This document shows, in pieces, positions 53,239 through 64,000 of a stretch of 64,000 nucleotides of DNA. The notes under the pieces were generated by a model that saw only the letters and a list, made by a program, of their open reading frames with translations, did no database searches and was not told the origin of the DNA. The stretch is taken from positions 2,232,001 to 2,296,000 of the forward strand of contig NC_049565.1 of NCBI RefSeq assembly GCF_013368755.1. The letters run 5' to 3'. Position 1 is the first letter of the stretch. Each line of letters begins with the position of its first letter. Both the position numbers and the translations under genes were made by a program. This stretch comes from Talaromyces rugulosus (taxonomy: Eukaryota; Ascomycota; Eurotiomycetes; Eurotiales; Trichocomaceae).

Positions 53239-54310
53239 GCAAGGCATGCAGTTCTCTTTTGATTTAAGCATGGGAACTGAGGGAGAAACCTCGGTTATAT
53301 TTAGTTTATTCCTGTAGTACTAGATGCACTTCTTTTTGAAGTTGCAGTAAAGGATAATTTGATTTACTAGCTTTGCAAATTCCAAAATAATTCAATATTA
53401 GAAACAGCTTGATATAGCTTATCGTTACATGTGCACTTAAAGATGTAATTCAAAGATGTAATAGAGTCTTAGCTAATAATACAATTCCTCTTTTGTTTGA
53501 TTCAATCAATTCCAAGCAAACATCTGATCACGATGTAATGGCATCTATTATTAGTTAAAGGACAAAGAGAAGCTTATCATTGATAATAGTGAAAATTTTG
53601 GCCAATCTGGACTTTATCCTAGCATCTGAAGCAGCTAGGTATAAAACAAAGGAGGCTAACGAGTCCTCGATGCGAATGAGAATTGATTTAATTCTCGCAA
53701 AATGCGCTCAGGCTGCAAAAGAGGCTAGATAGCCCTCAACAAGCGATTCAGGATTTTGGATTACAACAGAACCATCATTAGGAATGAAAGTCCGGTATAA
53801 AAAGCAAGACCTGTTTTTGAAGGGCAACGCCGATTACGCCCTAGTACATAGCGACAGGGAGGGAGCTAGAGACACACAAAAGCAGCTTGCAGTAGACTTG
53901 GAATCAAAACATGTGTCTAGATATTCGTGATACGGTTGCCATACTGTTTGTTGACCAGCCGTCTTTATTGGCGGGCATCATATGTTTCTGATTTTGCATA
54001 AGACCGTGTTGGTGGTTGAAATCATGGCCAACGAGAGCGATAGTCATCATCATCGTCGTCGCAGGCCAAGTCGGTTCGCAGGCTTGTGTACACTGATTTC
54101 TAGATTCTTTTTGACACTATTCTCCAAAGAAAAAGCCAATGATGTATCAACAACTATTCAAAAATGAAACTTTTGTGGTTCATATTGCCAGACAATAATC
54201 GCTTATCATGGATGCAGAGAAACTCTTTAACCAACTCCAGTAGATACAATCATAGAAAACACAGGAATATAGCTAACTCGGATCGAAAAAGATGGATTTT
54301 TTGTACAGGC
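53239..54310. other. AT-rich intergenic, convergent 3' ends
   Basis: 1.07 kb between two convergent genes. A 61-codon frame with ATG at 53982 contains HHHRRRRPSRF and a hydrophobic helix, but I have no other support for it. Nothing else is recognised. Confidence 0.4.
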
Positions 54311-57300
54311 TTATGCCACAGGAGCCAGGACATCAAATGCACCTGTGCCAACAACGTTGAGACGACCAGCCACGATCCGGCTACTGGGGCTCTTGAAATC
54401 GTCAAAGTCACGCTCAAGAACAGCTTCTCTCATAAATCCCAAACTAGTCTCAAATGAACTCTTTGAGAACGGAGAGTTACTTTCTTTAATGAGCCCATTA
54501 CGGCTAAAAGCCTTGAAACCACCACTGTGCGTCATGACATCACCAATCAGGTTCAGGTGGCGGTTGTCGACAGTGATGCTGTGACCAGTGAAAACGTCGG
54601 ACATTTCACGGATGATTGAGGAGCGAGCCGCCTCGACTCCGTAGAACAGGAGCATATCGTAGACCGAGTTGGTTCGGATGGTGTGTGGGTTGATGTAACC
54701 CTGGTAATCACGCATGGCGAGCAAGTTCACACCTTCGATATCGATGTGTGCAGGTTCCCCCTTTGCTGAATCAGCTTTGGTGTATAGACATGCGCCAAGA
54801 CCACGGACTGCCTGGATCACTGCACGACGAGCTGCATCCTCAACAAGCGGAAGAACCAAAAGCTTCGGTGTATCGATAGAATATTCTAAGCGAATAGAGC
54901 ACGAGTTGCCCTTCTTCGGGTCGAATTTGAATGAACTGATTTCGTCGTACTTATCTAAAACTTCCTCCTCGCGCATTTTTGCGTCTCTGATGTCGGCTTT
55001 CATGTCTTCAGGCAGCTCATCCTCATCATCAGCAGTATCCATGTCGTCGCGGCGAGCTTTCTTGCGGCTACCCGCGTTACCAACGCCCTCGTCACCATCG
55101 GATTCCGAGTCAGAGTCGATCTGAGCTCTTCTGATCTCTTCCTCCTCATCATCAGGTCCTTCGTAGCTGACTTGGTTGTTACGGTTGCTGCCACTCTGGC
55201 CACGTTTAGCGTCATCTTCGTCATCCTCATTATCCTCATCATCTGCATCATCCCCGCCTCCTGCCGTCTCAGCCGGGCGAGCAGTGCCATCGAAAGAATC
55301 GCTGTTGCCAATCGAAACTCCAATGTCAGGTTGGGCGGCAGAATAAACCTTGAGGTCCTTCTCGTCTTGACGCCTCTTCAACTCGGTCTTAATTAGCTTT
55401 ATGAACTTCGGTAAAAACTCGTCTTGGAGTGCACGAAGAAGGTCTTTTTTGGTGATAGCATATTCTTCAGCATATTCCTTTGCCTCGAAAAATGCAAGTT
55501 TAATGTCATAAATTTTGGCCTTCGTCGAGTCTTTGCCGGCAGTTGTACTTTCCCTGACTTGAAGCTTATCAATGACCTCGGCGATGCTCAGTCTACTGAT
55601 ACCCTTCGCAAAGGACTTTCCAGCTTCCTCGCTCAGCTCCTGAATGACCTCAACTGACATAGTTGGCGTTGTAGGCTTTTGGCTAGCAGTCATAACAATT
55701 TCGCGAAGTCGAGGGACACCAAGGGTGACGTTACGAGCACTGTGACCTGCCAAGTGGAACCTGAGAGAATAATGTTAATAAAAAGTGCAATTCAACTGTC
55801 ATCGAGAGGCCTTACGTGTTCAATGTCATCTGTGTTGTCTGCGAGCCAATAGACTGACTAGCAACGATACCGACAGCATCTCCGGGATCAATGACGCTAT
55901 TCAAGTATTTCATGAGCATGACACTTTCGAAAGATTTCTTGCTCAAAACACCGGAAACATTCTTTTTCTTGTCCTTGAGGACCTGGTCCGGGTTTTCGTC
56001 TTCATACTAAACATACCATTAGCCAATTTCGGAGCAAAGCGAAGTGTATCTATCCATGAACCTACCTCCTTCAACGCCTTTGAAAAGGCCTCAGAGACAC
56101 TGCCATAATGTCCACCAGGGTGGTATACAGATAAGACAGGGTCTTTGACTGCGACTTTACTCGCCTTTTTGACTTGCTTCATAGCGTCTTTATGCCATTG
56201 GGAAACCTCTGGTTTTTCGAGCATGTGGAAGTCTTGCGTCATGTTCAACTGGGCCATTGCAGATACGTAATTTTGAGCCAAGAAGCTGAAACTCTGTAAA
56301 TGAACTTGCTTTCCAACATCGAGGCCGTCTTCTCCATAGATGAACTGAATCATTGACCCTCCATTGGCTGTATCTCGGACAGATGAATCATATTCAACCT
56401 TAACCGCCTCCATACCCTTGACAAGACATCGTTGCAAGTATCCGGATTTAGCTGTTTTGACGGCGGTATCAATCAAACCCTCACGTCCTGCCATGGTATG
56501 GAAGTAGTATTCTTGAGGTTTTATACCCGTCAGGAAGCGTCCGCAGACATAGCCTCCAGCCTGTGGATGGGTCTCGAATGCTTTGTATGACGGCAAAGTC
56601 TTTCCGCTGACCATAAGTGGTACACGGCGACCTTCAAGAACCTGCTGGCCAAGATTGCATGAAATCAAATTGGCATTGACACCTGATCCTTTCGCACCGG
56701 TTGTTGTCATCAGCTGCATTTGATTCGAGGGAAATTGTTTTACAAGGCCATGCGGAAGACACTCGGATGTGATCTCGGATGTAAGCGTCTTGGTGCGAGA
56801 GTTGAAGACACTGTCCAGGCCAGACTGTTTCTCGTCGTCGCGCAAAACATCCTCCAAGCGACGTTGAAGTTCCGCATTCTGATTGGGCGCAGGATTTTGA
56901 TCGAGCGTAACATATTTCAAGGCAACGTCGCGTCCGAGCGCGGTAGCCTTCTCAAGGATGTCCCGACGTTTACGATCACCGTCGGGTGTCAATCGAAGAT
57001 CCTCGATACCACAACTAAAGGCTCGCATGTTGAGGAACCTAGTAAGGAGTCGACCAAGAATACTCAGCAAGCTACCTGCAATAGTGTTGCCGTAGATCTC
57101 ATGGATGGCATCAATAAAACCACCACCAGATGCACCAATTTGCTTTTTATCCAAGATACCGCAAAGTAGCTCTCCATCTTTGAAAATGACCTTGCCTTCT
57201 TCACTGTCCTCTCCCCATCTATCGCCCGGAGTAGATGACTTTCCGTGAAGGTTGAGACCCCGTCTATTTGACGGGGTAATATTTTTCAGAACAGTAGAAA

Positions 57301-59631
57301 TGACTTGTTTTCCGGTCCAAAGACGTCGGGGGCGTAGCATAGCTGGCTCAACAAGCTGTATTCGGTCGGTGACAGTGTTGGCATTTTCGGGTCGCAGACA
57401 GCTATAGAGAAGTTGCTGATATTCTTCTTTGTCGAAGAATGTATCTCGGCATGTCAAAAAGGTAGACACCGTGATGTGATCTTGAATAAGACCTCTGAGA
57501 GGCTTCCCGTCGGTAGAGGATATGTACTGGTGATCGGCATCTGCAATCATGGAGAGCTCCGCTCGTGCTAGTGTGTTTTGTGGGAAATGCATATTCATCT
57601 CATCACCGTCGTAGTCTGCATTGTACGAACTAGTGTTTGGATAAGGCAGCCGTAGGACTCGTTCATTCGGCAGTACACGTGCGCGGTGTCCCATCATGGA
57701 TGGTTTGTGAAGTGTTGGCTGACGGTTCATAACGACATAGTCACCAGTGGTAAGATGACGGTAAACCTTCTTGTTGCGATTGCCTTTCATTTTGACATTG
57801 GATGGTGCCAGTAGCTGGTTAGCAAGAGCAGTACGCTCGTCCAAGGTCTTGAATTTCAAGTTCACAACTTGGCCCCATTCATTTTCGATTGCTGAAGCTC
57901 CTGGGTATTTGTCTGGACCATTCATCACAGCTTCCCTCAGTTCATGGAAGTTGAAAGACGTGACTGGCTCGGGAAATGTCAATTTCTTTGCAAATACCAT
58001 AGGAACGCCAACTTCGTGAGTCTCAAGACTAGGATCAGGAGAGATGACACTGCGCGCGGCGTAGTTAACACGCTTTCCCATCATGTTCTTCCTGAAAAGA
58101 CCTTCTTTCTTTTCAAGAAGCTGCTTGACACCGTTTGCTGAACGAACTGCAGCAAAACTTTGGGGACCACGATCACTATCAATGAGCCCATTGACTTGTT
58201 CTTGAAGGGTGACAATTGCCTGGAGCAGGTCACGATATTCCCGAGACGCAGCGCCGACGGACTCGGCCGTTTGCCTCTGGTGACTAATGTAGTTAATCAG
58301 ATCACAGGTCTTCAAGATCTGTGTCAATGGTGTATTTTGCTGGGCCTCCATGATTTCTCCGCCTTGCATTGCAGGCGGTCGGAATCTGTTTGGCGGAACA
58401 AGAAGGCTCTTGATAAACAACATGTCCGGTGAAATCTTGATTCCCGCGCGGGAGCTATAGACGAGGTTCAAAATATCACGCTCTCGTTCAAACAGAAGGC
58501 AGATGGCTGCATAGACTTCCGGAGACGGAACAAACTGCTGGGAAGCTTCGGGGTCGCCTTGGCTGGAAGATTTGGCACCTTGAGCTAGTTCAGCAGCAGC
58601 ATGGGCACGCACTACTTCTTCCTCGGCTCCATGAAGTTCCGTTACTTTGCCTATGGCGTTGGCGGTTGGCTTCTCTGTTTCTTTGGACTTAGAGAAAATT
58701 TTGTTTTCTTCTTGCAACACGATGAGAGGGTTGGGGGCGGTCATGCCGGCCATTTTCATGGCCATCTTTGCTTTCTCAGGCAGAGCTTTTCGGAAAATTT
58801 TCGAGTAGCGATCTTTACGGTAACCAGGAGAAATGCTATATTAAGGTTAGGTAATTTTCCAGCAAGTAGCAATGCAAGAAGTAAGACTTACTAATGGCAG
58901 GTCGCACACTTCTTCGCAGCTGCGATGTCTTTCATAAACTCCTTGATCAACTCACGCCGCCGGTCTGTGGCAACAGCATTCTTTTCCTCGGGATAGAAGC
59001 CTTCTTGTTCGTTCTGTTTCTGGACTTCGCGAATGCATTTTTTGACGAATTTGTTCCTCCTTTCCATCTTTGTCTGGGGGTCGATATGTCCATCCTCGTC
59101 GGCATCGATGGCTTCGTCTCCTTCTTCTCCGATTGAATCAACTTCTGCGACCTGTTCAACTAAGCCATGCTGTAAAAGTCGGAGTTTACAGGCATAGAGG
59201 TTGGTCTCTGTTCGAGGCAGACGCAGTCGATGGCAGAAATCACATTTTGCTCGTAGCAAGCGAAACATTTGATCAAAAAACGTGACATTGTAAACATTTA
59301 CTGGCAATTCTATGTGACCTGGATGTCCTGGACATGACCATGAGCTTGCGCGGCAAGTTGTGCAACTGTAGGCGTGTGGAATTAGCGATCTTATCGACTG
59401 AATACGTTCCTCAAATTTCAAGCGGAGTTGAGTCATGTCAGCTTACATATGGTCACCCCATGCTCCTAGAGCTGGATCGTATAATGAAGATGGCACAGGA
59501 TTATTCAGAGAGTCCAACGAGGGGGTGTTGAAAATGCGCTTGACTGATATCTTCTTGATATCATCTGATGAATAGATTGAAAAGTCGACTGCCGCAAGCG
59601 TGCTTGGGACAGGACGAGCGAAAGATGACAT
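54311..59631 (-). CDS. RPA190: RNA polymerase I largest subunit
   Basis: Exons 59447-59631, 58892-59365, 56066-58835, 55816-56006 and 54311-55760 give 1689 aa (yeast Rpa190 is 1664). It is the catalytic beta-prime-like subunit that makes 35S rRNA in the nucleolus. Starts MSSFARPVPSTLAAVDF; an in-frame ATG lies 82 codons upstream but the family starts here. Zinc sites: ICTTC...CPGHPGH across intron 1, and KCDFCHR. Active centre: YNADYDGDEMNMHFPQ (Asp triad; Tyr for the usual Phe). Bridge-helix/trigger-loop region: GREGLIDTAVKTAKSGYLQRCL and the spliced GIVASQSIGSQTTQMTLNT|FHLAGHSARNVTLGVPR. An acidic Asp/Glu-rich insertion characteristic of Pol I lies in the C-terminal jaw. Divergent from PRP3. 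Confidence 0.97.
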
Positions 59632-60038
59632 TCTGAAAGGGCCCTTATGAGAGCAGAGCACCCATGCCAATTGGCGTATGAAGGGCTGTGTGTTGGACTC
59701 TGCAATTGCCTTCAAAAGGTCGCCGAGCGGAGTAATTCGAGCAGGCGGGACGCTTGTCGAGAAACTTTTTTTGGAGACTCTTTTTCTGTCGGCTGCCACC
59801 GCCCTCACCATCCACCAATCCACAGCGGGCTTCAGTTGGGCGCTAAAATCGGGAACTTTGTGCGCGTCTGCAGGCACGTCACTGCATTCTTATTGTCTTC
59901 GACCACCTTCAACAGAAAACCTCATTTCATCCTATTACAGCTAAAGCGGCTGTCTTTTTACGGCGCTCGCATCCATCCTCGATATCCCGGAATCCTGAAT
60001 CAGTTCTCGCGGGTGAGTGGAAATCTCTCGCCTCCGTC
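59632..60038. promoter_or_regulatory. Bidirectional promoter, RPA190 / PRP3
   Basis: 407 bp between start codons of two divergent RNA-biogenesis genes. The RPA190 frame stays open to an upstream ATG at 59877, so a longer N-terminus is formally possible. I recognise no specific element. Confidence 0.5.
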
Positions 60039-61766
60039 ATGGCCGATGTGTCGCTGAAAAGGCCTCACCCGGAGGAAGAAGAACCAAACGCACAGAAGAG
60101 ATCGCGCTCCAACAATGGCTCTCCTATGCCAGCCGCCCCTGGCTCTGGTGGAGGCAAGGTCGACATCGACCGTATGGTCGCCGAGGCCAGAGCCAGGGCT
60201 GAGCAGACTCGAGCCAGGCTGCAAGCCGCAAGAGGAGATGCCTCTGGGCCATCTACGCCTAGTCCAGCGCCTCCTGCTGCTGCTACCGGCGCCAACAGCG
60301 CAATGTCTAAGCTTGAACAGATGAAAGCAAGAGTAGCAGCTGCGACTAAAAAACTCGGCGCCACCACCCAGCAAAAAACAGCCACCCCTCAACCACCAAT
60401 TCGCTATGAAGACGATCTGTCAAAGGCACGGGGCGGACTGGGAGTAGGTCTTCATCCAGCACTTCTAGCAGACTCCAGCCAAGGCGCAAAGGGCCGCAAT
60501 GCAGTACAGCCCGGTTTTTCTACCACGGCGAACCGCCGAACAGAGTCGAAAATTGGAAAAGGGAAGCCCGGGTTGGATCTTTCTGGGCCATCGCTGGAAG
60601 AAATTCGACAAAATCCGTATTTCGATAACACTCTCCATGCTACTTCGAAGCCTCGCTTTGCAAAGCAGCTCATTTTCAATCAAAAAGGGAAATACATCGC
60701 CCAGGCCGCGGCTCTACGCAGCCAAGCACAGCGGGAAGAGTTGAAGAAACGGATTGCCGAAATGACGCGACAAACAGATGAGGATATGGGTGCTGAAAGA
60801 GCTTTCGAAGTTCCCGAACCTCCGGCACTCGAATGGTGGGACGAAGGTCTGGTTAATGGAGACAATTACGCTGCGATCGACGATCCCAAGAACATCAAAG
60901 TCGGTACAGAAGACTCGCTAGTCACGATTTATATTCAGCATCCCGTTTTGCTATCAGCCCCTCAGGAAAAATTGGTTCCAGCGCAAAAACCGATGTATCT
61001 CACATCCAAAGAACAAGCCAAGATTCGCCGGCAGCGGCGCATGGCAGACCTAAAGGAACAACAAGCGAAAATCAGATTAGGCCTGGAACCTGCTCCGCCA
61101 CCAAAGGTCAAGAAGTCCAACCTCATGCGTGTTCTGGGTGAAGAGGCTGTCAAAGATCCTACGGCTGTAGAAGCCCGTGTGAATCGCGAAATTATAGAGC
61201 GACGCGACACTCACGAGCATGCAAACCAAGAACGCAAGCTTACCCAAGAAGAGCGGCGGGAGAAGCTTGCTGCTCAGCAAGAAAAAGATGCCGAAAAAGG
61301 AATATACGTGAGCGTCTACAGAATCGACAACCTTGCAAATGGTCGCCATCGATTCAAGATTGGTAAAAATGCAGAACAAATGGCGTTGACGGGTGTATGT
61401 GTCATGCATCCGAAGCTCAATCTGGTCATCGTCGAGGGTGGCTCTCACTCAGTAAACGCCTACAAGAAGTTGATGCTTAACCGCATTGACTGGACCGAGA
61501 ACTCTGGTCCAGCTCCTCAACGGGAAGGAAACCGGGAAGCGGCCGCCTCGTGGCTGAACCCTGAAGATGAAAAGGGTGAATTACGAGATCTCGGCTCTAA
61601 CACTTGTACTCTGCTTTGGGAAGGTCAGCAAAGGACGAGAGCATTCCGCAAATGGCTGGGAGCGCGAATTTGCGAAACCGATGCCTCTGCCATGAAGACT
61701 TTGTCCAGAGCCAAGATGGAAAACTTTTGGACTTTGGCTAAGAGTTCAAAGCAAGCTATTGCGTGA
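60039..61766 (+). CDS. PRP3: U4/U6-associated splicing factor Prp3
   Basis: A single exon of 575 aa. Prp3 stabilises the U4/U6 duplex of the tri-snRNP. The N-terminal 100 residues are low-complexity with KRPHPEEEEPNAQKRSRS; the PRP3 domain follows (LEEIRQNPYFDNTL, LIFNQKGKYI, ALEWWDEGLV, TIYIQHPVLL, LTSKEQAKIRRQRRMADLKE, SNLMRVLGEEAVKDPTAVE), then the C-terminal DUF1115 domain (YRIDNLANGRHRFKIGKNAEQ, VIVEGGSHSVNAYKKLMLNRIDW, CTLLWEGQQ, KMENFWTLA). The length is a little above yeast Prp3 (469 aa) because of the N-terminal extension. It converges on NAF1. Confidence 0.95.
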   Translation: MADVSLKRPHPEEEEPNAQKRSRSNNGSPMPAAPGSGGGKVDIDRMVAEARARAEQTRARLQAARGDASGPSTPSPAPPAAATGANSAMSKLEQMKARVAAATKKLGATTQQKTATPQPPIRYEDDLSKARGGLGVGLHPALLADSSQGAKGRNAVQPGFSTTANRRTESKIGKGKPGLDLSGPSLEEIRQNPYFDNTLHATSKPRFAKQLIFNQKGKYIAQAAALRSQAQREELKKRIAEMTRQTDEDMGAERAFEVPEPPALEWWDEGLVNGDNYAAIDDPKNIKVGTEDSLVTIYIQHPVLLSAPQEKLVPAQKPMYLTSKEQAKIRRQRRMADLKEQQAKIRLGLEPAPPPKVKKSNLMRVLGEEAVKDPTAVEARVNREIIERRDTHEHANQERKLTQEERREKLAAQQEKDAEKGIYVSVYRIDNLANGRHRFKIGKNAEQMALTGVCVMHPKLNLVIVEGGSHSVNAYKKLMLNRIDWTENSGPAPQREGNREAAASWLNPEDEKGELRDLGSNTCTLLWEGQQRTRAFRKWLGARICETDASAMKTLSRAKMENFWTLAKSSKQAIA

Positions 61767-62113
61767 ATACTACGTATAGTCTATCCTTGGCTGCTTGAGA
61801 CATACCGGGTACCAGTCCGAGGATGAATTTGAGGAAGCATTCAATGTTTAAATAGTATGAGCTACATTTTTATAATTAATTTGCATATATGCACGAGTAT
61901 ACTATTCCAATATTGCAATAGGGGTAAATAACGTTAGATTCATTGATTTCATCCCAAAGCAACGGATTTTTGGCCCAAACAATAACCGACACAACTTTTA
62001 GTAGCCAAAACAACCTTTGAGCCTGAGCACATCAACTCTTAAAAAAACTCCTTGCAAATGCATTAAACAAGTCTCAAGTGCTGTCATAACGATTATATGT
62101 GAAAAACGCTTTT
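61767..62113. other. Intergenic, convergent 3' ends
   Basis: 347 bp, AT-rich, between PRP3 and NAF1 stops. Nothing recognised. Confidence 0.4.
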
Positions 62114-64000
62114 CTACATAGGAGGGTTGCCACCCGGGGCATTACCGTTACCAGTTAACTGGCGTAATATATCCAACTGTGCTTGAACTTGATTGAAAGC
62201 CGTCTGGTTCTGTGGAATTTGACCTTGGGCACCCGGTGCTGAAAACGGAGTCTGGGTTTGCTGCTGTTGCTGTTGTTGCTGTTGTTGTTGCTGTTGTTGC
62301 TGGTGGTGCTGTTGCAGGGCAGCAAAGAAAGCTGGGTTAATATGTGCTCCTGCCGGGAATTGTCCATATTGATTCTGCTGGGCTGGCATTTGTGGCATTT
62401 GAAATGGGAATTGGGGCATATTTGGCGGTAGAGATTGACCGAATGTAGGGTTCTGAGGTGCTTGCTGAAACTGCTGAGGATAAGGATACTGCGGATATTG
62501 TGATGTAGGCGAAGCGGTGGTTTGAGGAAAGTTTTGGTATTGGTTAGGAGCAGAGTTCTCGCGAGAAAAGTCTTGTCGACGACCTTGACTCGAAGAATCC
62601 CAACCACCCCGTCCACGACCACCTCGCCCAGATCCTCGGTCAAAGCCTCGTGTTCCTCGTCCTCTACCGCGGAAATTGCCACGACCGCGAAAGCTCTGAG
62701 GTCCCTCCACTAGTGTTTCTTGAGGGCCCATCATTTCGTGGTAATTTCTAGGTCGAGCAAGCGGCGTGTATCCATCCTCTGTTGTCACTCCACCATCTTC
62801 GTCGTCATAGTTCAGCTCACTCTGGCGAAGGCGTGATGGGCCGGGAGGCTCTTTTCTTCCTTTTCCACCGGGACCCTCGGTTTTCCCTTCTCTCTTTTCC
62901 TTCTTTTTCTGTTTCAATCTCCGCTTGTATTCCGCTTCTGCTTCGTCGTCCGAAAATTCAATCTCGTCTTCGGCGACTTCTTCGTCGTGGAAGTTGGACG
63001 CATCGCTGCCCTTGATTCCCTTGAGGGCTTGTGTGAAAACAAAAGTGGAATGACTCTCCACGTAATAAACAGGTTTCGCAGATGTCAAGCCAAATTCCTT
63101 GATCTTTGCTGAGTCTCGGAAACGCACTGTATACAAAGGCTCTTCTACCCGTCCCAAGGTGTCTACTACAACCCCAATGACAGTGCGATCCTCGAGACAT
63201 AGCAGTGAGTTGGATTCGAGCACTTGGTAGTCACCGGTTACATTAGCCCTGATGAGGATAATGTTCTCAACGGCAGATTCCACCTGACCAAGTAGCACGA
63301 TTTTCATATCTGGTGTGACAGTTATATCAGGAATAGGCGCAACCTCCTCTTGCTTTTCGTTTGCGGTTTTTATGTGGGCTCCGCCACCAGGTTTCCCTTC
63401 TCCTTCATCGTCCGAGCCGCCTTCGGCGCGCATCAGAATGCGGGCTGTTTCTTCTGCGGTTAAAATTGGGTAGTCTTCTTCGTCGTCATCGTCGCTATCA
63501 TCAGAAGAATCCGTAGAGCTATCCGTGGATGATTCATAGGGCGACGAGTCAGCCTCCCACTCTGGATGTTCCTCCTCTGCTGTTTCGGTTTGGCCGCTTG
63601 CTGTGGCTTCAGTTTCCATCATATCTCCCGTCTCAATATTTCCGTTTTGGACTCCGGCGTGAGAGCTCTCCGTGTTTTGACTTGTTGGGTGCGATAGTTC
63701 TTGCGCCTCGGGCGCATTTACCATAACTTGGTCGTCATTTGAGGATGCGATCTTGTTCTCGACATCAGTCTCAGGCTGTTGGGCTTGAACGCTGTTGTTC
63801 AAAAACGAAAGTCCGGGGATTTCAGATGCAGGTTGCTGAGGCGTAGAAGGCACGCTGTTGGCATTGGAGTTGTGCGCAGCAAAATGAACTGGCGTATGCC
63901 CAGTCAAAGGCGTATTGTAGAAGTCGCTGCCGTTCTCGATTGGTGGAGGAACCGAAAGAGAAGTCGAAGTGTCTGCTGAGGGTTGCTGCTGCTCTTCTGG
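62114..64000 (-). CDS. NAF1: H/ACA snoRNP assembly factor Naf1 (partial, 5' end beyond window)
   Basis: An open frame of at least 628 codons; the first codon lies beyond the window edge. Naf1 holds pre-H/ACA particles until Gar1 replaces it. The conserved Gar1/Naf1 beta-barrel is at LLGQVESAVENIILIRAN, LLCLEDRTVIGVVVDTLGRV, PLYTVRF, VYYVESHSTFVFTQALKGIKGSDASN, followed by an acidic stretch and a Lys-rich RRLKQKKKEKREGK. The tail has an RGG box (about 62590-62705), a Pro/Gln-rich segment and a pure-Gln run coded at about 62258-62305. The N-terminal 180 residues are acidic and Ser-rich. Confidence 0.92.
   Translation of the reverse strand, partial: PEEQQQPSADTSTSLSVPPPIENGSDFYNTPLTGHTPVHFAAHNSNANSVPSTPQQPASEIPGLSFLNNSVQAQQPETDVENKIASSNDDQVMVNAPEAQELSHPTSQNTESSHAGVQNGNIETGDMMETEATASGQTETAEEEHPEWEADSSPYESSTDSSTDSSDDSDDDDEEDYPILTAEETARILMRAEGGSDDEGEGKPGGGAHIKTANEKQEEVAPIPDITVTPDMKIVLLGQVESAVENIILIRANVTGDYQVLESNSLLCLEDRTVIGVVVDTLGRVEEPLYTVRFRDSAKIKEFGLTSAKPVYYVESHSTFVFTQALKGIKGSDASNFHDEEVAEDEIEFSDDEAEAEYKRRLKQKKKEKREGKTEGPGGKGRKEPPGPSRLRQSELNYDDEDGGVTTEDGYTPLARPRNYHEMMGPQETLVEGPQSFRGRGNFRGRGRGTRGFDRGSGRGGRGRGGWDSSSQGRRQDFSRENSAPNQYQNFPQTTASPTSQYPQYPYPQQFQQAPQNPTFGQSLPPNMPQFPFQMPQMPAQQNQYGQFPAGAHINPAFFAALQQHHQQQQQQQQQQQQQQQTQTPFSAPGAQGQIPQNQTAFNQVQAQLDILRQLTGNGNAPGGNPPM
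62258..62305 (-). repeat. CAA/CAG microsatellite in NAF1
   Basis: Interleaved CAA/CAG codons (read on the minus strand) give about 14 consecutive glutamines, preceded by HHQ. The mixed codons make slippage less likely than a pure CAG run. Confidence 0.9.

Noticed and set aside
53982..54167. 61-codon frame with a His/Arg run
   Set aside because: Too short, no recognised domain, and in a convergent 3' region; more likely untranslated sequence.
56007..56065. RPA190 frame continuing ...APKLANGMFSMKTKTRTRS past 56065
   Set aside because: It is intronic: splicing at 56065/56007 restores KEYEDENPDQVL and the conserved GIVASQSIGSQ region. A 10-nt intron that the raw frame would suggest is impossible.
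59366..59446. MTQLRLKFEERIQSIRS reading at the start of RPA190 exon 2
   Set aside because: It lies in intron 1; splicing gives the conserved GDHICTTC zinc site instead.

Overview
The window is nuclear DNA of a filamentous ascomycete, most likely Eurotiomycetes/Eurotiales. The grounds are: introns of about 45-70 nt with GTRNGT donors, CTAAY-type branch sites and YAG acceptors; typical Pezizomycotina families (LysM effector, RTA1 transporter, PF11951-type regulator, DUF1479); and close agreement of the housekeeping proteins with what I know of Aspergillus, Penicillium and Talaromyces homologues. Genus is not resolved. Splice sites were assigned by hand and the reading frame was checked across every junction.

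Layout: 0.8-7.9 kb holds a bZIP regulator, tRNase Z and a DsbA-like thioredoxin-fold protein. 8.3-13 kb holds a ketoacyl/steroid-reductase-like SDR, a histidine acid phosphatase and a secreted three-LysM protein. 13.6-17.3 kb has the divergent pair DUS1 (tRNA dihydrouridine synthase) and a WRAP73-type WD protein. 17.4-26.7 kb has a PF11951-type regulator, an SDR, RPS25, a membrane cytochrome-b5-like protein, phosphoserine aminotransferase and the GTR2 GTPase. 26.7-30.3 kb is gene-poor and carries decayed, duplicated coding fragments and an SNF2 helicase remnant. 30.3-39.2 kb has the head-to-head pair XPD/RAD3 and Listerin (LTN1). 39.5-44.1 kb has PPM1, a small membrane protein and an RTA1 transporter. 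44.6-53.2 kb is a looser region: a small membrane protein, a 46-bp minisatellite, an inositol-phosphatase family enzyme, a small acidic protein, a DUF1479 protein and a probable chymotrypsin-fold pseudoprotease. 54.3-64 kb has RPA190 (Pol I), PRP3 (splicing) and NAF1 (H/ACA snoRNP assembly, cut by the window edge).

Much of the conserved content serves RNA and protein production: Pol I, TFIIH, Prp3, Naf1, tRNase Z, Dus1, Rps25, Listerin and Gtr2/TORC1. This is ordinary core-genome content, not a biosynthetic cluster. The most interesting signals are in gene structure: a tRNase Z reading frame with a long acid-free, mitochondrial-like N-terminus but no ATG; two identical donor sites flanking the start codon of the RTA1 gene; stop-free introns of 3n length in XPD, GTR2 and LTN1; an RPS25 first coding exon that is only ATG; plus the minisatellite and the relic region.
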